Shown here one piece after another: positions 47,231 to 59,650 of a stretch of DNA of 64,000 bases. A program made the position numbers and the translations under genes. Numbering within the stretch: the first letter of the stretch is position 1; each line of letters starts with the position of its first letter. Source of the DNA: Vanilla planifolia (Eukaryota > Streptophyta > Magnoliopsida > Asparagales > Orchidaceae). Below the pieces are notes generated by a model. That model had not been told where the DNA came from. It was given only the letters and a program-made list of their open reading frames with translations, and did no database searches. The stretch covers positions 5,158,626 through 5,222,625 of the forward strand of contig CM043875.1 in the NCBI GenBank assembly GCA_023846275.1, read 5' to 3'.

Positions 47231-49390
47231 CTTCTATTGCTTTCTTTTAATCTCCTTAGGCCAAAGAGGCCTTTTGGCCTGTGGCTAGTCTTAGGGGTCA
47301 CTCCACCCTAAAAGATCCTTTGTTGTTGTATTGGGTGAGGTTGTGGATCCATCTTGAATTAAAATTTAATCCACAACATTCTTCAAAGGAGAGGCAAACA
47401 ACATATTTGGTGAAAAAGAAATTGTAAAATGGTTGCCCATTTTAAAATCTTGCTAAGTGAAAACTTCTCTCACTAGAGCCCGAGCATGAAAAGATTTGAC
47501 ATTTAATAAATTTGTCTTTTTAAGTTCATTCATGCGAGGATTCTCAGACAAGCAACACATTCATAATATTTACCAAGGAAGAAGATTACTTATGTTGCTA
47601 GCTTCATAAGGCCTAGAACATTGTAGATATTAAAATGAGGGTTTTTAAATCACACCTTAATTTTCACTTTAACATAAAACCTTCTCCAGCATCAATGTTG
47701 ATCTCATTATAACATCTCTCTATTCATTTTTTCATTGGTTTTGATAATTTGGAACTCCATTGAAAGTGGATGCGATAGTAATGAATTTTACCTAGCTAAA
47801 TATCTCCAATGTCTACACTGAGATGGATTTAAAAAATGAGTTGTCCAACCAAAGTAGGATCACAAAAAGGAGGAAATGTAAATAGATTTTTGCAAAAAAT
47901 CTAGTACAATAATTTGCCCAGTTATTTGAGATTGTTTCAAGTAAGGCCACAACATAGAATAATATAAACACATCAAAATGATAGTTTAATTCGTGTTATC
48001 ATGTACAATATTCTTCATCATACTAATATGAACACCAATATAACTTAGAATGATTAACTATGCTTGGTCATACATAGAAATGATATCCTTTATGTATGTT
48101 CTATGTATTTTCTCATCGTACAAGTACCAAGTATTATGTCATGTATGCATGATTCATTTATGTTTACAAAATGGTTAAAGTCTTAAGGTTAAAAATATTC
48201 ACGTGTTGTTATACACATACAATTCTATGTATCATGTGAGTATGGTCTTCTTAGATTGAGAAAATAATTAAGATAAAAGTGAAATTATTTTATCATATAA
48301 ATATGATCATATTTATCATATGAGCAAAAGTATTCTATGTTGTTTGACATCAAGTGAATATCAATGTAGTTGTATGGTCTTCCATCATACATAAAAATCA
48401 CAAAATCTTTGTACTTTGTGAAAAAAATTAATCATATAATGGTGATCTATATATTAGATATGATGAATAATCTAAACTTAAGAAATAAGCACAACGTACT
48501 TGTATGATCCTAGTTTTCGACTAGTACGAAGGTCTAAAAACTTAAGTTATGAGTTCAAAACTTTCACTATATAGTACAGTGATAATTATCATGCCTATAT
48601 TTTAATCTATTATTAATCTAATGAGTTAGTCATACTGATGCATTGCTAGGTCCATCCTAGTCTTATGTTTATTATTTTTGTATGACTCTTGCATTATAAA
48701 AGTATGAATGTAAGTTCATGGCTATAATGGTTATTTTAAAGCACTTTAGAAACCGTAATTAGCAATTAAAAGCACCATATTTGGCATAAAGATACTCATT
48801 ATTAAAAATGGGAGTGCAAATTGAATGGAAAAAAACTAATGATTAAAATTTGCAAAATCATAAAATAAGAAGAAGCTCTCAATGATACTCATCCATAGTT
48901 GGAGCTTTACATACAAAGTAAAAAATTTCTCAATCTTGTTCTAGCTCACCTTATATCAATTCATTTTGGTATTTCTGTTCTAAATCTTTTCAACTTATTT
49001 ATCTTTGTGCCACTTCTATTAGTAAAGGGTCAATGTATATGTGTTGTACATATTCTTATTTACAAGTATTATACTCATTTTTACTTTGTATTTGTAGCTC
49101 TTTTGAGTTGTTTGTTGGTGTCTTCTCTTAGCACCTTATTTGTATTTTGTTTATCCCTACTACCTATAGAAAAAGGAATGGATTAGCAGAAGCTCGGTTA
49201 TGTTGACGAGGATGAAAGCAGGCATGAGTTTTGGCTAAATCACCTCAAAAATGTTTTGTAATTTTAGTTACTCTTTTTTATGATTTGCTTTCTACTTTAA
49301 TTTTTTTATCATTATAGTAGGAGTGTTCTCACTAATGAAAATGTTTTAAAAGTTTTCAAAAATTTTATATTTTGTTTCAAAGTTGCTTGA
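47231..49390. other. AT-rich DNA between retroelements
   Basis: No gene found. 47.4-47.85 kb has weakly coding-like texture on the - strand with many stops, but no motif I can name. 47.9-48.6 kb is AT-rich with frequent 'atcatac' and 'catatgag' words like those near 1.9, 32.7 and 60.5 kb, probably a shared old repeat family. The + strand frame at 48899-49186 (95 codons, hydrophobic) has no recognisable homology. Confidence 0.35.
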
Positions 49391-49399
49391 CATTACACA

Positions 49400-49620
49400 A
49401 TTCACTCATATCTTATAGTAATTAATCTTCATTATATTCAACAAATTATGGATAGAGATGTTTTATCATCAAATGTGCTTGATTTGGTTTATGTTCTTAT
49501 GACATTGCTTCTCACTCTCAATAACCTAAATAATTTTAAATTTTGAATTTTTTATTAGGTTTTATGAAGTTCAAGCTAGTTGGGGTGACTGATGGTTGCA
49601 ACCACTACTTTATGATTAGA
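49400..49620 (+). mobile_element. LTR tail fragment related to 34.16-34.33 kb
   Basis: Shares 'aattatgga...agatgt.t.atcatca', 'tatgttct.atgacattg.t', 'ctcactct' and 'acttgaataattt'-type text with the end of the left LTR-like block. It then runs into the next TGTAACATCCC start at 49628. It is therefore the end of a second member of that family, cut or abutted by another LTR. Confidence 0.55.
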
Positions 49621-49627
49621 GATTTAT

Positions 49628-51598
49628 TGTAACATCCCAACATATCATGTGTAAATAAAAAACGTGGTCAAATAAATATAATTTTATTTAAAATATGAAA
49701 AATAAATGAAATGATAAAAGTAAATAAAACGGATTTTTGAAGAAAAGTTGTATTGACAATAGTGTGTATTACAAATTCGAAAGATGGGAGGAAAATATTT
49801 AGCACAATAAAATAAAATGTATGGAATCCAATGATGGTGATTTTATTGAGATTGAATGTGATATGATGATAAAATCAAGGGAAAAGTTTTTAAAAGAGTA
49901 CTAATTTTATTAAATTAATTAAATTATAGATTAAATACTTTTGGTTAATTATATGTGTCGACTTGATAAGGGAGAGGGAAATTCTTAAGAAATTCTTAAG
50001 GCAATTGAAGTGTGATGAAGGATTGAGGAAGAACTTAATCTAGAGGATATAACATAAGAAAATCTTGGTTTCATGGTAAGGTAAGTTTCCCTTTGAGATG
50101 CATATTGATTATTCTGTAGGATCTTATTGAGAACAACATTTAATGCATGTAATAATGTTGTATGGGAAGGAAAAATTGATAATATGTGAGGTCATAGAGC
50201 TATTGGGACTTTGGTTAAAAGATTGTAAAGAGACTTACTTTCTTGTAGTTAGGTTTATAGCTCTAAGTGTTTATTGTCAGTTTGATCCAGCTATCAGATG
50301 ATAAAAGTCAAGAATGAGGCAAAGTATTATTGAATGGTCATTAGACAGTCCAATGATCATCCAATGAATGTAGAAGGGTCCAATTATGAGTTTTCAAATG
50401 GTATGACATAAGGGACTTAGGAGATATAAGATTGAAGATCAAATAGAGTAATTAGATGGATATGAGATCTCTTAGATGCACATCATATAATTTGATAAAA
50501 TTGATTAAACATTTAATAGGTTGATGAACAATTTGATCAAAACATATTGGCTTCAATTTGTTGGATCCTTTGGAACTTAGGGAATGCAATTGAAGTGGGA
50601 AATGATTAAAAAGCATAATAGAGCATGCAATGTATGCATATGCAAATTTAAAAGTAATATGTATGCTCTATGTGCATTGCAAGAAAAGAAGGAAATAGTA
50701 AGAGAGAGAAGTGTTGAATATTTAACTATCTAATAATCAAGTAGGTGATTCATCACTAATATAATGTGTATATGATTGATGCTTATTTTCTTAGTTTTCT
50801 TTTGATAGTATTTATATTGATTTAGTGATGCATGAAAAGTGATAATACAATGAGTATGATCATTTCATGCAACATGGATATTACTCAAGAGAATATGATT
50901 GAGAGTTATGACATAAGCTTGTTTCTATAAGTTATATATATGTATCTTGTGAACAAGTGTAATTTATAAAATAGCCTGGATGATGATAAGCCATGATAAT
51001 GTGTAATATAGCTTGCTTAATGTTGAATCATTATAATGTGTAATATAGCCTAGGTAATGATGAGCCATGATAAGGTGTATATCTTAGTTATGATGATTCA
51101 CAATAAGTTGTAATATAACTTGGATAAATGATGAGTTATTATAAGGTGTAATTTAATCTAGGTAGTGGTGAATCATAAAAAAGATATACACTAAAAGTGT
51201 TGAAAAGATGTCTGCAAAGAATGTAGAGTGATTAGTGATCTATAAATACTAAACTAATATATGCATGTTTATTTTTATATGAGATTCTTTTGTAGAATGT
51301 GATTATTTTTTTACATGTGTACAAACCTAGCATCTTAGAATGCTTTCAGTAATTATCGAAGTGAGGTTATTTTTGCAACAATTTTTAGGAATTTTACTTT
51401 AGTTACATGTTTGATTGTTTTTGTATTTTTCTTTTCTTATTTAATTAACCTTAGGGTTTGTTTTTAATATCTATATCTAAAAAAATACTTAGGATGCTCA
51501 TCTTTAACTATTTACCTTACCATCTAGCTACAATCTCTTAGTGTTTTGGGTTGACTTAGCCATCAATATGAGCCTGAGTCCCTTATTGCATTGCATCA
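49628..51598 (+). mobile_element. Long solo-like LTR of a gypsy element
   Basis: Begins TGTAACATCCC, the usual start of a class of plant gypsy LTRs. About 1.97 kb later it is followed by GTGTTATTAGAG (51601-51612), a decayed initiator-Met-tRNA primer site (10 of 12 positions agree when aligned to TGGTATCAGAG). An LTR near 2 kb on the + strand is inferred; its partner was not found in the window. A related start, 'gacatccca', occurs at 54729. Confidence 0.5.
50957..51183. repeat. Tandem repeat of about 37 bp, six diverged units
   Basis: Units start near 50957, 51001, 51038, 51075, 51110 and 51146. Each opens with 'gtgtaat(a/t)ta' and contains 'gatgag/gaatca' and 'ataag'. Units 2 and 3 are most alike. 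They lie inside the long LTR and are typical of LTR U3 subrepeats. Confidence 0.8.
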
Positions 51599-52907
51599 AA
51601 GTGTTATTAGAGAAAGTTATTTTGATACTGATTAGTTCACATTATCTTTACTCTTAAGCGCAAAAAATGAAGATTGCAAATCTTTGTCTCATCACAATCG
51701 CTTAAGTTATCTTATTTTTCTTATTTCTATACCTATTTGAAATCAATGACAATACATGTAAATTAGTTAAGTATCATATGGAAGTCTCGTCTCCTCCTTT
51801 GTCTTAGCTTTCAAGAGCCTATATTTAGAGTTGCCACTCATTACCTTGCATTTTAAGGATAGATCATATATTATATTTAATTAGCTAGATATTCGTTATG
51901 TGAATGTCATAAGTTATAAACCCTTTATTTAGTGTACTTTAGGGTATTATAATCATTGAGTAATTAAGTGTTGATGTTAGAGATTTTATTATATTTCTCT
52001 TTTTCTCTTTTAATTATTAATCAAATAACATCTGATAATGACACTTTTTAAATCGATAATTAAATAGCATTTTGAATAGTCAGATTATCATTTCTTTAAT
52101 TTATGAATAATAAACAAAATCTTAATTTAAGTCATGTAAAAAACATCCATTAAAAACAAAGAAAAAATTGGTCATAACCAAGATGGTCCATATTGTTGCT
52201 ATGTTGGCACTTTCTTTATTCTTGTATTTCGTTGGTAATTAGCTCAAGAGGTCCACCTTCTTTGTGAAACTTTGACATCCATAGAGTTCTGTTCAATCGC
52301 ACATCTAATGCGTGTTTTTGAAAACATTGATGCCCATTTTTGTACTCTATAACCTATGTTTTTTCATATATTTAAGTCTATAAATTACGATAATTTTTTT
52401 CTTTGTTAGATTATTTTTTATTTAATTTAATAGACAATAGTTATATATATTTTTTATTATTTTAATTATATTTCTATATCAGGATCTTGAATTTTGTACT
52501 TAACTTTTCATAAATATATGATTTAGAATAAATCTTAAAAAAAGGATAGAATTGGTTGAAATAAGTTTACCTAGATTGTGTATTATATTGATGATTAGAA
52601 CGAATAATTTAAAATATGACAAAATATTACAAAATCTAGATACGTGTCACAATCCACATGACACTATCAAAGTTTCCATATATTCATTTGTTCCTTCAAG
52701 TTAACTTTTGATAAATATAAATAATGTCCATAATTGTCACGGAGATTATTTAAATTTTTCAATATGTTACTATGCTTTAATTTTTTAAGAAAGCTCCCAC
52801 ACAAGTCAAACAAGCTAAAAAAAAAATCAGCTTTTTTATTTTTAAGAATCCACACGCCAGTCATCTTTTTTATTTTTCTTTTTTAAAATATTATTTGCTG
52901 ACTTTGA

Positions 52908-52981
<74 letters not shown>

Positions 52982-53240
52982 TTAATTTATTATTTTATAA
53001 ACTATTCTTTATAGCTGGAAATTCATGTAAGGTTTCTGCTTTCCACTAGAATTATTAATGGACTCCGGCCCACGGATTGGCCCATTTGGTCCCAAACAAC
53101 AGTATTCTTAAAGCATTAAAACCTAAAACTATTGGAAACAAGATCCAAGAGAGAGTAATATTTAGACAACTAAGTATTGGAATATTCCATAGCTGTGTTT
53201 GGATTGGCAATTGTTTGAGTTATTTGGAATTATCTTAACC
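51599..53240. other. AT-rich DNA, no gene
   Basis: Starts with the primer-site-like sequence of the preceding LTR but no coding remnant follows. 51.6-52.4 kb has mixed composition with no motif. 52.4-53.2 kb is very AT-rich and includes the (TA)n tract. Confidence 0.45.
52911..52977. repeat. (TA)n microsatellite, about 33 units
   Basis: Uninterrupted TA dinucleotides for about 67 bp, able to form a perfect cruciform, and likely length-variable. A shorter TA run lies near 53.89 kb. Confidence 0.95.
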
Positions 53241-53248
53241 TTGATTTG

Positions 53249-53887
53249 GATAAGGATAAGGTTAAATGTCCATTTCTTGTGTCTGATACCTAACTTAGTT
53301 ATATGGATTGCCTAAGAAAGTTTTTTTTGTGGTTATTGTAATGTAAGTTTTCTTTGGCTTCGTCGAAAAGCTTGCATTTTATTTGTTCCACCTTAGTCGT
53401 GCTTGTTTTCATCACTTATGACGATACTATCAAGATTATTGTAAAGATTTATAAAATGTTTATAATACATTTTGAATGTAAGGCTATATTTGATGTTGGT
53501 GTTAGTGTTAAGTAATGGAAGTAAATTTGAATAGTATTAGTATTAAATATTATTAAAAAAATGTGCATTGATAAATATGTTTTTCATAAATATTTAATGA
53601 AATGATGTGTATCATATAATGATTATTGTGATATTTGATTTTGTTTTTTTTGTAAAAGAGTGAAATAAATTTTGTTGATGTTTTTTCAAAAGGATTAGAT
53701 TATCTTTTGCTCTTCTTATATTTGTTTTTGTGGATTAAAAAATATGCTTCTAAAAGCGATGATCATGTTTAATAATAAAAATATTCAAGTAGTAATCACC
53801 ATGTTAAAAATGAAAGAAATTTTTTAAGGTATAAATCTTTTGGCATATAAAATTTAGATAAAAGCAAAACAAATAACACTACAAAAG
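53249..53887 (+). repeat. Left copy of a 0.65-0.79-kb direct repeat
   Basis: Pairs with 55953-56739. Both start 'gataaggataagg' and end 'acaaaag'. Shared text includes 'gatacctaactta', 'agcttgcattttgttt/atttgttt' and 'gttccaccttagtc'. It continues with 'aagtaaatttgaatagt', 'tatcatataatgattattgtg' and 'gattagattatcttttgctc'. No ORF. The class is undetermined: it may be an LTR pair or duplicated intergenic repeat. Confidence 0.8.
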
Positions 53888-54236
53888 TATATATATATAT
53901 ATATTGCTCAAGCTAAATAAACATTACTATGCATGTGGCAAATGGTTGGGAATATGTGTCATTTACTTATAAAAAAGAGCATAAACCACATTTGATAAAG
54001 AAAAGCAATGATTGCAAAAAAAAAAAAAAGATCTAAAGAAATACGTATTCTCCCCTTTGTTAACTGCTTCACCACATGAAGCCTTAAAACTTGAATGTAT
54101 AAATGAGATATAGTTATAAATTAGAAGATATTATCATCTTAATTTTTTATGCTTAAATTGTTATAAGAAAAAGAAATAGTTAATTGATCCATTTTGCTTA
54201 CAACAAAAATAGATTTTACATTCAGATGAAATCTTA

Positions 54237-54735
54237 ATGTCTTAAGTCTAGGTTCTCATATATAGACCTAAAAATTATTTCTTTATAGTCAATATAAGAT
54301 TATTCATCTCTGTACCTCTCTATTTGAAGCTTATTTGGAGCCCCTCGAGGCCACTTTTTCTATGACATATCTTTTAAGGCCATCCTATGCCCTCTTCCTC
54401 TTTGTTCTTAAGCTTGTTAAGCCCACTATCTTTAGCTTGCTTCATCCTCAAAACACATCTCATCATAAGATATATCATTCTTATATAAACTCATCATGGC
54501 TTGCTCTTATTTTGTAAAGATATTATTCCTTTTTCTTGTTTTATACTAAATATCAAAAGCTATCTTAACATCTTAAGTCAAGGATCTCACATACAAGCTT
54601 AAGAACCATTTCGTTTATAACTAATGAAAGACTATTTAACATTGTATTTATCAACCTAGAAGTTTCCTAGAAGTGATTTGAGGCCATTTCTTTTAGGTCA
54701 AGCCACTTGTAGCATCTATGACATCCCAAAAAGTA
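54237..54735 (+). repeat. Direct repeat pair (about 110-150 bp) ending in an LTR-like start
   Basis: 54237-54365 and 54567-54735 share 'atcttaa...cttaagtc.agg.tctca', '.acctaaaaa/cttaagaaccatttc' and 'gaggcca.tt...tctatgacat'. The second copy runs into GACATCCCAAAA (54729), which resembles the LTR start at 49628. This suggests the repeat is the 3' internal end of a gypsy element. Confidence 0.5.
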
Positions 54736-55950
54736 TGTGGATCAATCAATATTTATTTTATAAAATTATTTATTTAATGTTTTTTGATAAAAATTATAAT
54801 AATTATAAGATGAGATAAATTCCAAAAAATGGGAGGTAAATACAAAAAACTAAACAAAGTTGATAAAATATGAAAAGTGAATAAAAGTAAAAATTTGAAG
54901 AATAAATAATTTTAATTTTTTTGATGAAGTTTGGGAATCAATTGGAATAAAAAATATTTAAAATATAATTTTTATAGGGTTTTGATCAAAAGAATTATTA
55001 AATCCTTAATTAGTTAATATCTATATACCTAAATCTCCTAAAGCCAAAAATCTAATATAGTTTTGGGTACAAAATATGTTAGGTAGGGAAATACCACGTT
55101 TGAGAAAAGTCTTAGTAATTGGATACTTTAAAATAATGAATATAGGAAAACCTGTAAGATATATTAGATTTTTACAAGTGATTTAGGGAGAAAATTGTGA
55201 TTTTCTTACAATTTAATTCAATTTCCTACTTTTAAATATGCTTTTATTGGCATGAGAGTCTTAGTGAGAATTGTATTGCTTTAGGAACACTAAGGAATGA
55301 ATTTGGAGGGAGTTGAAACTCATTGATTTAGAAACAAGATATTCCAAGTATGGATGAGATGGTCTAATCGAGTGATTTGATGGTTTGATCATCATTAAGA
55401 AAGAGATGAAATCTCTACTAAATGACACAATAATTTTGAGAATTTGGGTATGAGTCTCTTTTGAATAACAATTTATAGTCTTATACTGATTTAATGACCA
55501 TTAGATAATCTAATGTGGGTATTGAATTGTCTGATAATTTTAGTAAAATTATCTAAAATCTTTTTAAGACAACAAATGGATAGTTCAATGATTATTTGTT
55601 GTTTATTGGATAACTTAACAGAGAGATTGAACCATTTTATAGGGGTTTAGAGAGAGATTAAATGAAGGATCAGGTGCTATGATCACTTGGATTACATAAT
55701 CCAACTTAAGATAATTAATTAAAATCTTAAAGGTTAAGGTGATCTAATGAAAGTTAATAATTTTATTAAATACTATAGGAGGTGTTTGTTGGATCCATGG
55801 AATAACAAAAGAGAAGGAGAGTGGTTGAAGTAGAAGTGCCAATTTTTTTTAAAAAACTTCTTTTAATAATAAATTAAAACCACAAAAAATATGAGTATAT
55901 ATGGTAATGAATACGTGCAAGGAATTAGAAATAATTATTTTTAATGTAGT
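54725..55950 (+). mobile_element. LTR-like sequence related to the 49.6-kb LTR
   Basis: The first 300 bp parallel 49628 onward: 'aacatccca/gacatccca', an AT-rich stretch with 'gtaaataaaa/gaataaaagtaaa', 'gatgggagg/aatgggagg' and 'aaatatttagc/aaatatttaaa'. Divergence is high. 55.3-55.75 kb has mixed composition with no coding signal. Confidence 0.4.
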
Positions 55951-55952
55951 TC

Positions 55953-56739
55953 AGATAAGGATAAGGTCAATTGTTCAGTTCTTGTGTTTGATACCTAACT
56001 TAGCTATATGGACTACATGAGTTTTTTGGTCAACGTTAATAATGTTAAAATACATATTTACTTCATTGTGGTCATTGCAATGTAAGCCTTCTTTGTCTTG
56101 GTAAAAAAGCTTGCATTTTGTTTGTTCCACCTTAGTCAAGCTTTTTATCATTGCTTATGAGGTTACTATTGAGCTTGTTGTCAAGATTCATAAAATGGTT
56201 ATAATATGTTTTGAATGTAAGACTAATTTGATGTTGGTGTTGGATGTTGAGTTAATTAATTGAAGTAAATTTGAATAGTGTTAGTTTTAAATTTTACTAA
56301 AAAGTTGTGCATCAATAATATGTTGTCCATAAATATTTAATAAAATGATGTATATCATATAATGATTATTGTGGCATTTGATTTTTTTGTAAAAGAGTGA
56401 AATAAAATTTATTAATGTTTTTCATACTGATTAGATTATCTTTTGCTCTTCTTATACTATTTCTATTTTTGTGGATTAAGAAATATGTTTCTAAATGTGA
56501 TAGTTAGGTTTAATAATAACAATAATCAAGTATAATGACATAACATAGAAATGAGACTAAAAATATATTTTATGTACATTGAAGTACAATAATGCAAAAT
56601 AAAAATATTTGATATCTTAATAGTAACTTCAATAATCACCATGCTAAAATTGAAAGCAATTTTTTCAGGTATAGATCTTTTGCTATATAAAAACTTGGAA
56701 TGGAAACAAATGACAGAAAAAGAAATAACATTACAAAAG
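55953..56739 (+). repeat. Right copy of the 0.65-0.79-kb direct repeat
   Basis: Longer than its partner at 53249-53887 because of an extra stretch of about 100 bp after 'aataataacaataatcaagta'. It lies directly 3' of the integrase of element D (which ends near 56.86 kb on the - strand), so it occupies the place of that element's 3' LTR. However, no second copy exists on the other side of element D within the window. Confidence 0.75.
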
Positions 56740-56859
56740 TTGAGAAAGATGTGCTTACCATCATAAAATTCAATATTTTAATATTTCTTATCAAAATATT
56801 TGTTTTGTTAATCTTGAGTAGTATGCATCTTTTCTATGATAATTCTTATCTTTTTAGTG

Positions 56860-59650
56860 ATTTCCTCAACAAAATTTGATTTAACTAATTATATTTTTTA
56901 GCCTTTAAACTAACATAAAAGTGATTGACACTTTTTCATCTAGTGCCTTATGAGGAGTTATTCCAATGTTATCGTAAAAACTATTATTATAAATAAATTC
57001 TATCAATGGTAAACAACTCTCTTAATCACCAAAAAAATTTAGCACATAAGATCTCATTAAGTCTTCAAGTGTTCTAATAGTTCTTTCTATTTCTTTATCA
57101 GTTTAAGGGTACAAAATTGAGTTAAATCTCAATTGACTATCAAAAGCTTTATACACATTTCTTTAAAACTTTGATGCGATATTTGTTTGAAATAATCATT
57201 TTTGGATCCCCATTTAGTCTTATGATCTACAAATATAAATATGGGCTAACTTTCTATAGAAAAGGTCATTCTACTTGTTAAGAAATTTGTAAATTTAGTC
57301 AATCTATCAATAACTATCCCTATCAAATCATGTCTCACAGGTGTCCATGGTAGTACAATAATAAACTTTATAGCTACACATTCTCATTTCTACTCAAGAA
57401 TTGATAACAGTTATAATAAGTTGTTGGGCTTTTGCTATTCACCCTTCAATTGTTAGAAAATGAGGTATTTTCAAACATATTATGTTGTATCTCTTTTGAA
57501 ACTTGGCCACCAATACCTCTATATGAAAACTTAATACATCTCATTTCCTTTAAGGTGGATTGAATACCATGAATTATGTGCTTCAAATAAGAATAATTAC
57601 CTAAGCTATTAGCACATAGGAATAACAACATGAATTTGAATCTTAGCACATCTTGCACATGTAAGGTAAAATAAAATTCCCATTCATCCTTAACTCTTTG
57701 AATAAGCTTTTAAAACTCTTCATTTTAGAGTTGGATCTCTCTAATGGATTCAAACCAATCTGATCTTATGAAAACCTAATAAAATATATCCATATTCCTC
57801 TATACAGCTCTTTCCACAGTTTAGCATTGGCTTACAAGTGAAAACACTCTAACATTTATGTTAACTAAATAATAGTTAATAGTTAAATCATAATATTTAA
57901 TAAATTTGGATTACCTCATTTATCATAGGTTCAACTCTTTCAAGGTGAAAGGGTATTTCAAGCTTTGATGGTTAGTGAATAATTCATATTTCATTCTATA
58001 TAAGTAATGTCTTCAAATTTTTAAAATAAAGAATATTGTAGTCAACTTTAGATCATGCATTGAGTAATTCTTCTCATGAGACTTTAGCTATCTAGATGTA
58101 TAAGGAACAACTCTATCATTCTATATCAACATACAACTTAGCCCTTGAAGCGAAGCATCACTAAATATTTGATGTTCCTTAAATCATTTTAGAAACACCA
58201 AGACTAGAGTTATAGTCATATTTTCTTTTAAAGTTATGAAATGATTCTCAAAATCAATATCTTATTCAAATTTTATAGCCTTTTGAGTCGGTCTTATTAG
58301 TATGATGCTATCTAAGAAAACCTTGCACAACTTTTTATAACATCTAATTAAGCCCAAGAAACTTTGAATCTTAAAATCAATAGTGGATCGAGGCCAATTC
58401 ATAATGGCAATAATATTTTGAGGATTTAAAGAAATCTTAATTACATTAATTACTTGTATAAATATTATTTGGGGCAACCATAATTTGCACTTGGAGAATT
58501 CAGTGCAGAGTTGATGTCCTCTCAAAATCTACAAAATGATTTGTAAGTGATTTACATGATCTTCCAAAGAATTCAAGTACATAAGCATATTATTAATTAA
58601 AATAACCACAAATTGATGCAAAAATGTTTAAAAAATTTTATTTATCAAATCTATAAAAAGTATAAGTGCATTGATAAGTCCAAAAGGTATCACTAAAAAC
58701 TCAAAATACCTATAATGAACCTTGAAAGTGGACTTGGCAATGTCCTCTTCATTAATTTTCATTTGATGGTAGATATATCTTAAAAATACCTTGGAGAATA
58801 TACTATCACCTTGTAACTAATAAACAAATTCATAAATTCTTAGGGGTAGTTATTTATTTTTAATAGCCAACTTGTTCAACACATATTAGTTTATACACAT
58901 CTACAAATTACCATATTTTTTAATAACAAAAAATTGGTTCTCCTCAAAAAGACATGCTAGGATAAATAAAGCCATTGTCCAATAGCTCTTGAATTTGAAC
59001 TTTCACTTTTTATAATTCTGTAGGTATCATTTTATATGAAGCTTTTTGATGTAAGTTCTATTTTAATACCAATTGAATCTCAAACTCAATCTCCTAATAA
59101 GGAGGAAGACCCAACAATTGTTTCAAAAGACTTCCAAATAATCATATATTATAAGCACATTTTATGGCCTAATATCTTGTAATTAATATATATATATATA
59201 TAATAGATAACAAGAATCCTTCATTATTATTTCTTAATAACTTGTGTGCTTTTAACATAGAGATGAGTGGGATCCCTTTCCATTTTTTTATGATAATCTA
59301 CTTTCTCTTTGTCAATTTAATTTTATTTTAAACATGATTAATGAACATTTGGGTCACACAACCAATCCATTCCCAAAATAATATCAAATTTAGATAAAGA
59401 CAAAACAAACAATTTAACAAAAAATTTCTTACCTCACATCTTTATCTTTCATCATACAAATACTCAAATTTTTAATCCTATTTGGTAATCTTACAAGTAA
59501 CAGATTAATAATTTGTTTTAATTTAACAATTAATGCATCAAGCACATGATAAAATAAAAATGAATGAGAAGGTCTATAATCAAATAAAATAGTAATGGGT
59601 AATTATTAGAAGAAGATAATCTTGCTATCATACCAAGCACATGGAGCTTG
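56860..59650 (-). pseudogene. Ty3/gypsy remnant D: protease, RT, RNase H start, integrase
   Basis: On the - strand: protease remnant (ILFDYRPSHSF where DSGATHSF is expected; LSKFDIILGMDWL; 59.6-59.36 kb). RT follows (VKVQIQELLDNGFIYPS near 59.0 kb; FEFLVIPFGL.NAL.LF; the YxDD box decayed to ILINNML; EFSKCKLW; 59.01-58.48 kb). The RT end and RNase H junction is open at 58525-58262 (IIAIMNWPRST...IQSFLGLIRCYKKLCK). The integrase core is in 57.4-56.87 kb (PWTPVRHDLIGIVIDRLTKF). Stops and shifts occur throughout. A frame at 57658-57446 shows no clear domain. Gag was not recognised beyond 59.65 kb. Confidence 0.8.

Noticed and set aside
47258-47280. Perfect short stem AGGCCAAA...TTTTGGCCT considered as a regulatory or terminator hairpin
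   Set aside because: It is a short stem in non-genic DNA just outside element A with no gene to regulate; best treated as chance or scar.
53874-53887. CACTACAAAAG resembling a CACTA transposon end
   Set aside because: It marks the end of the direct repeat, is CATTACAAAAG in the partner copy, and no inverted partner end was found.
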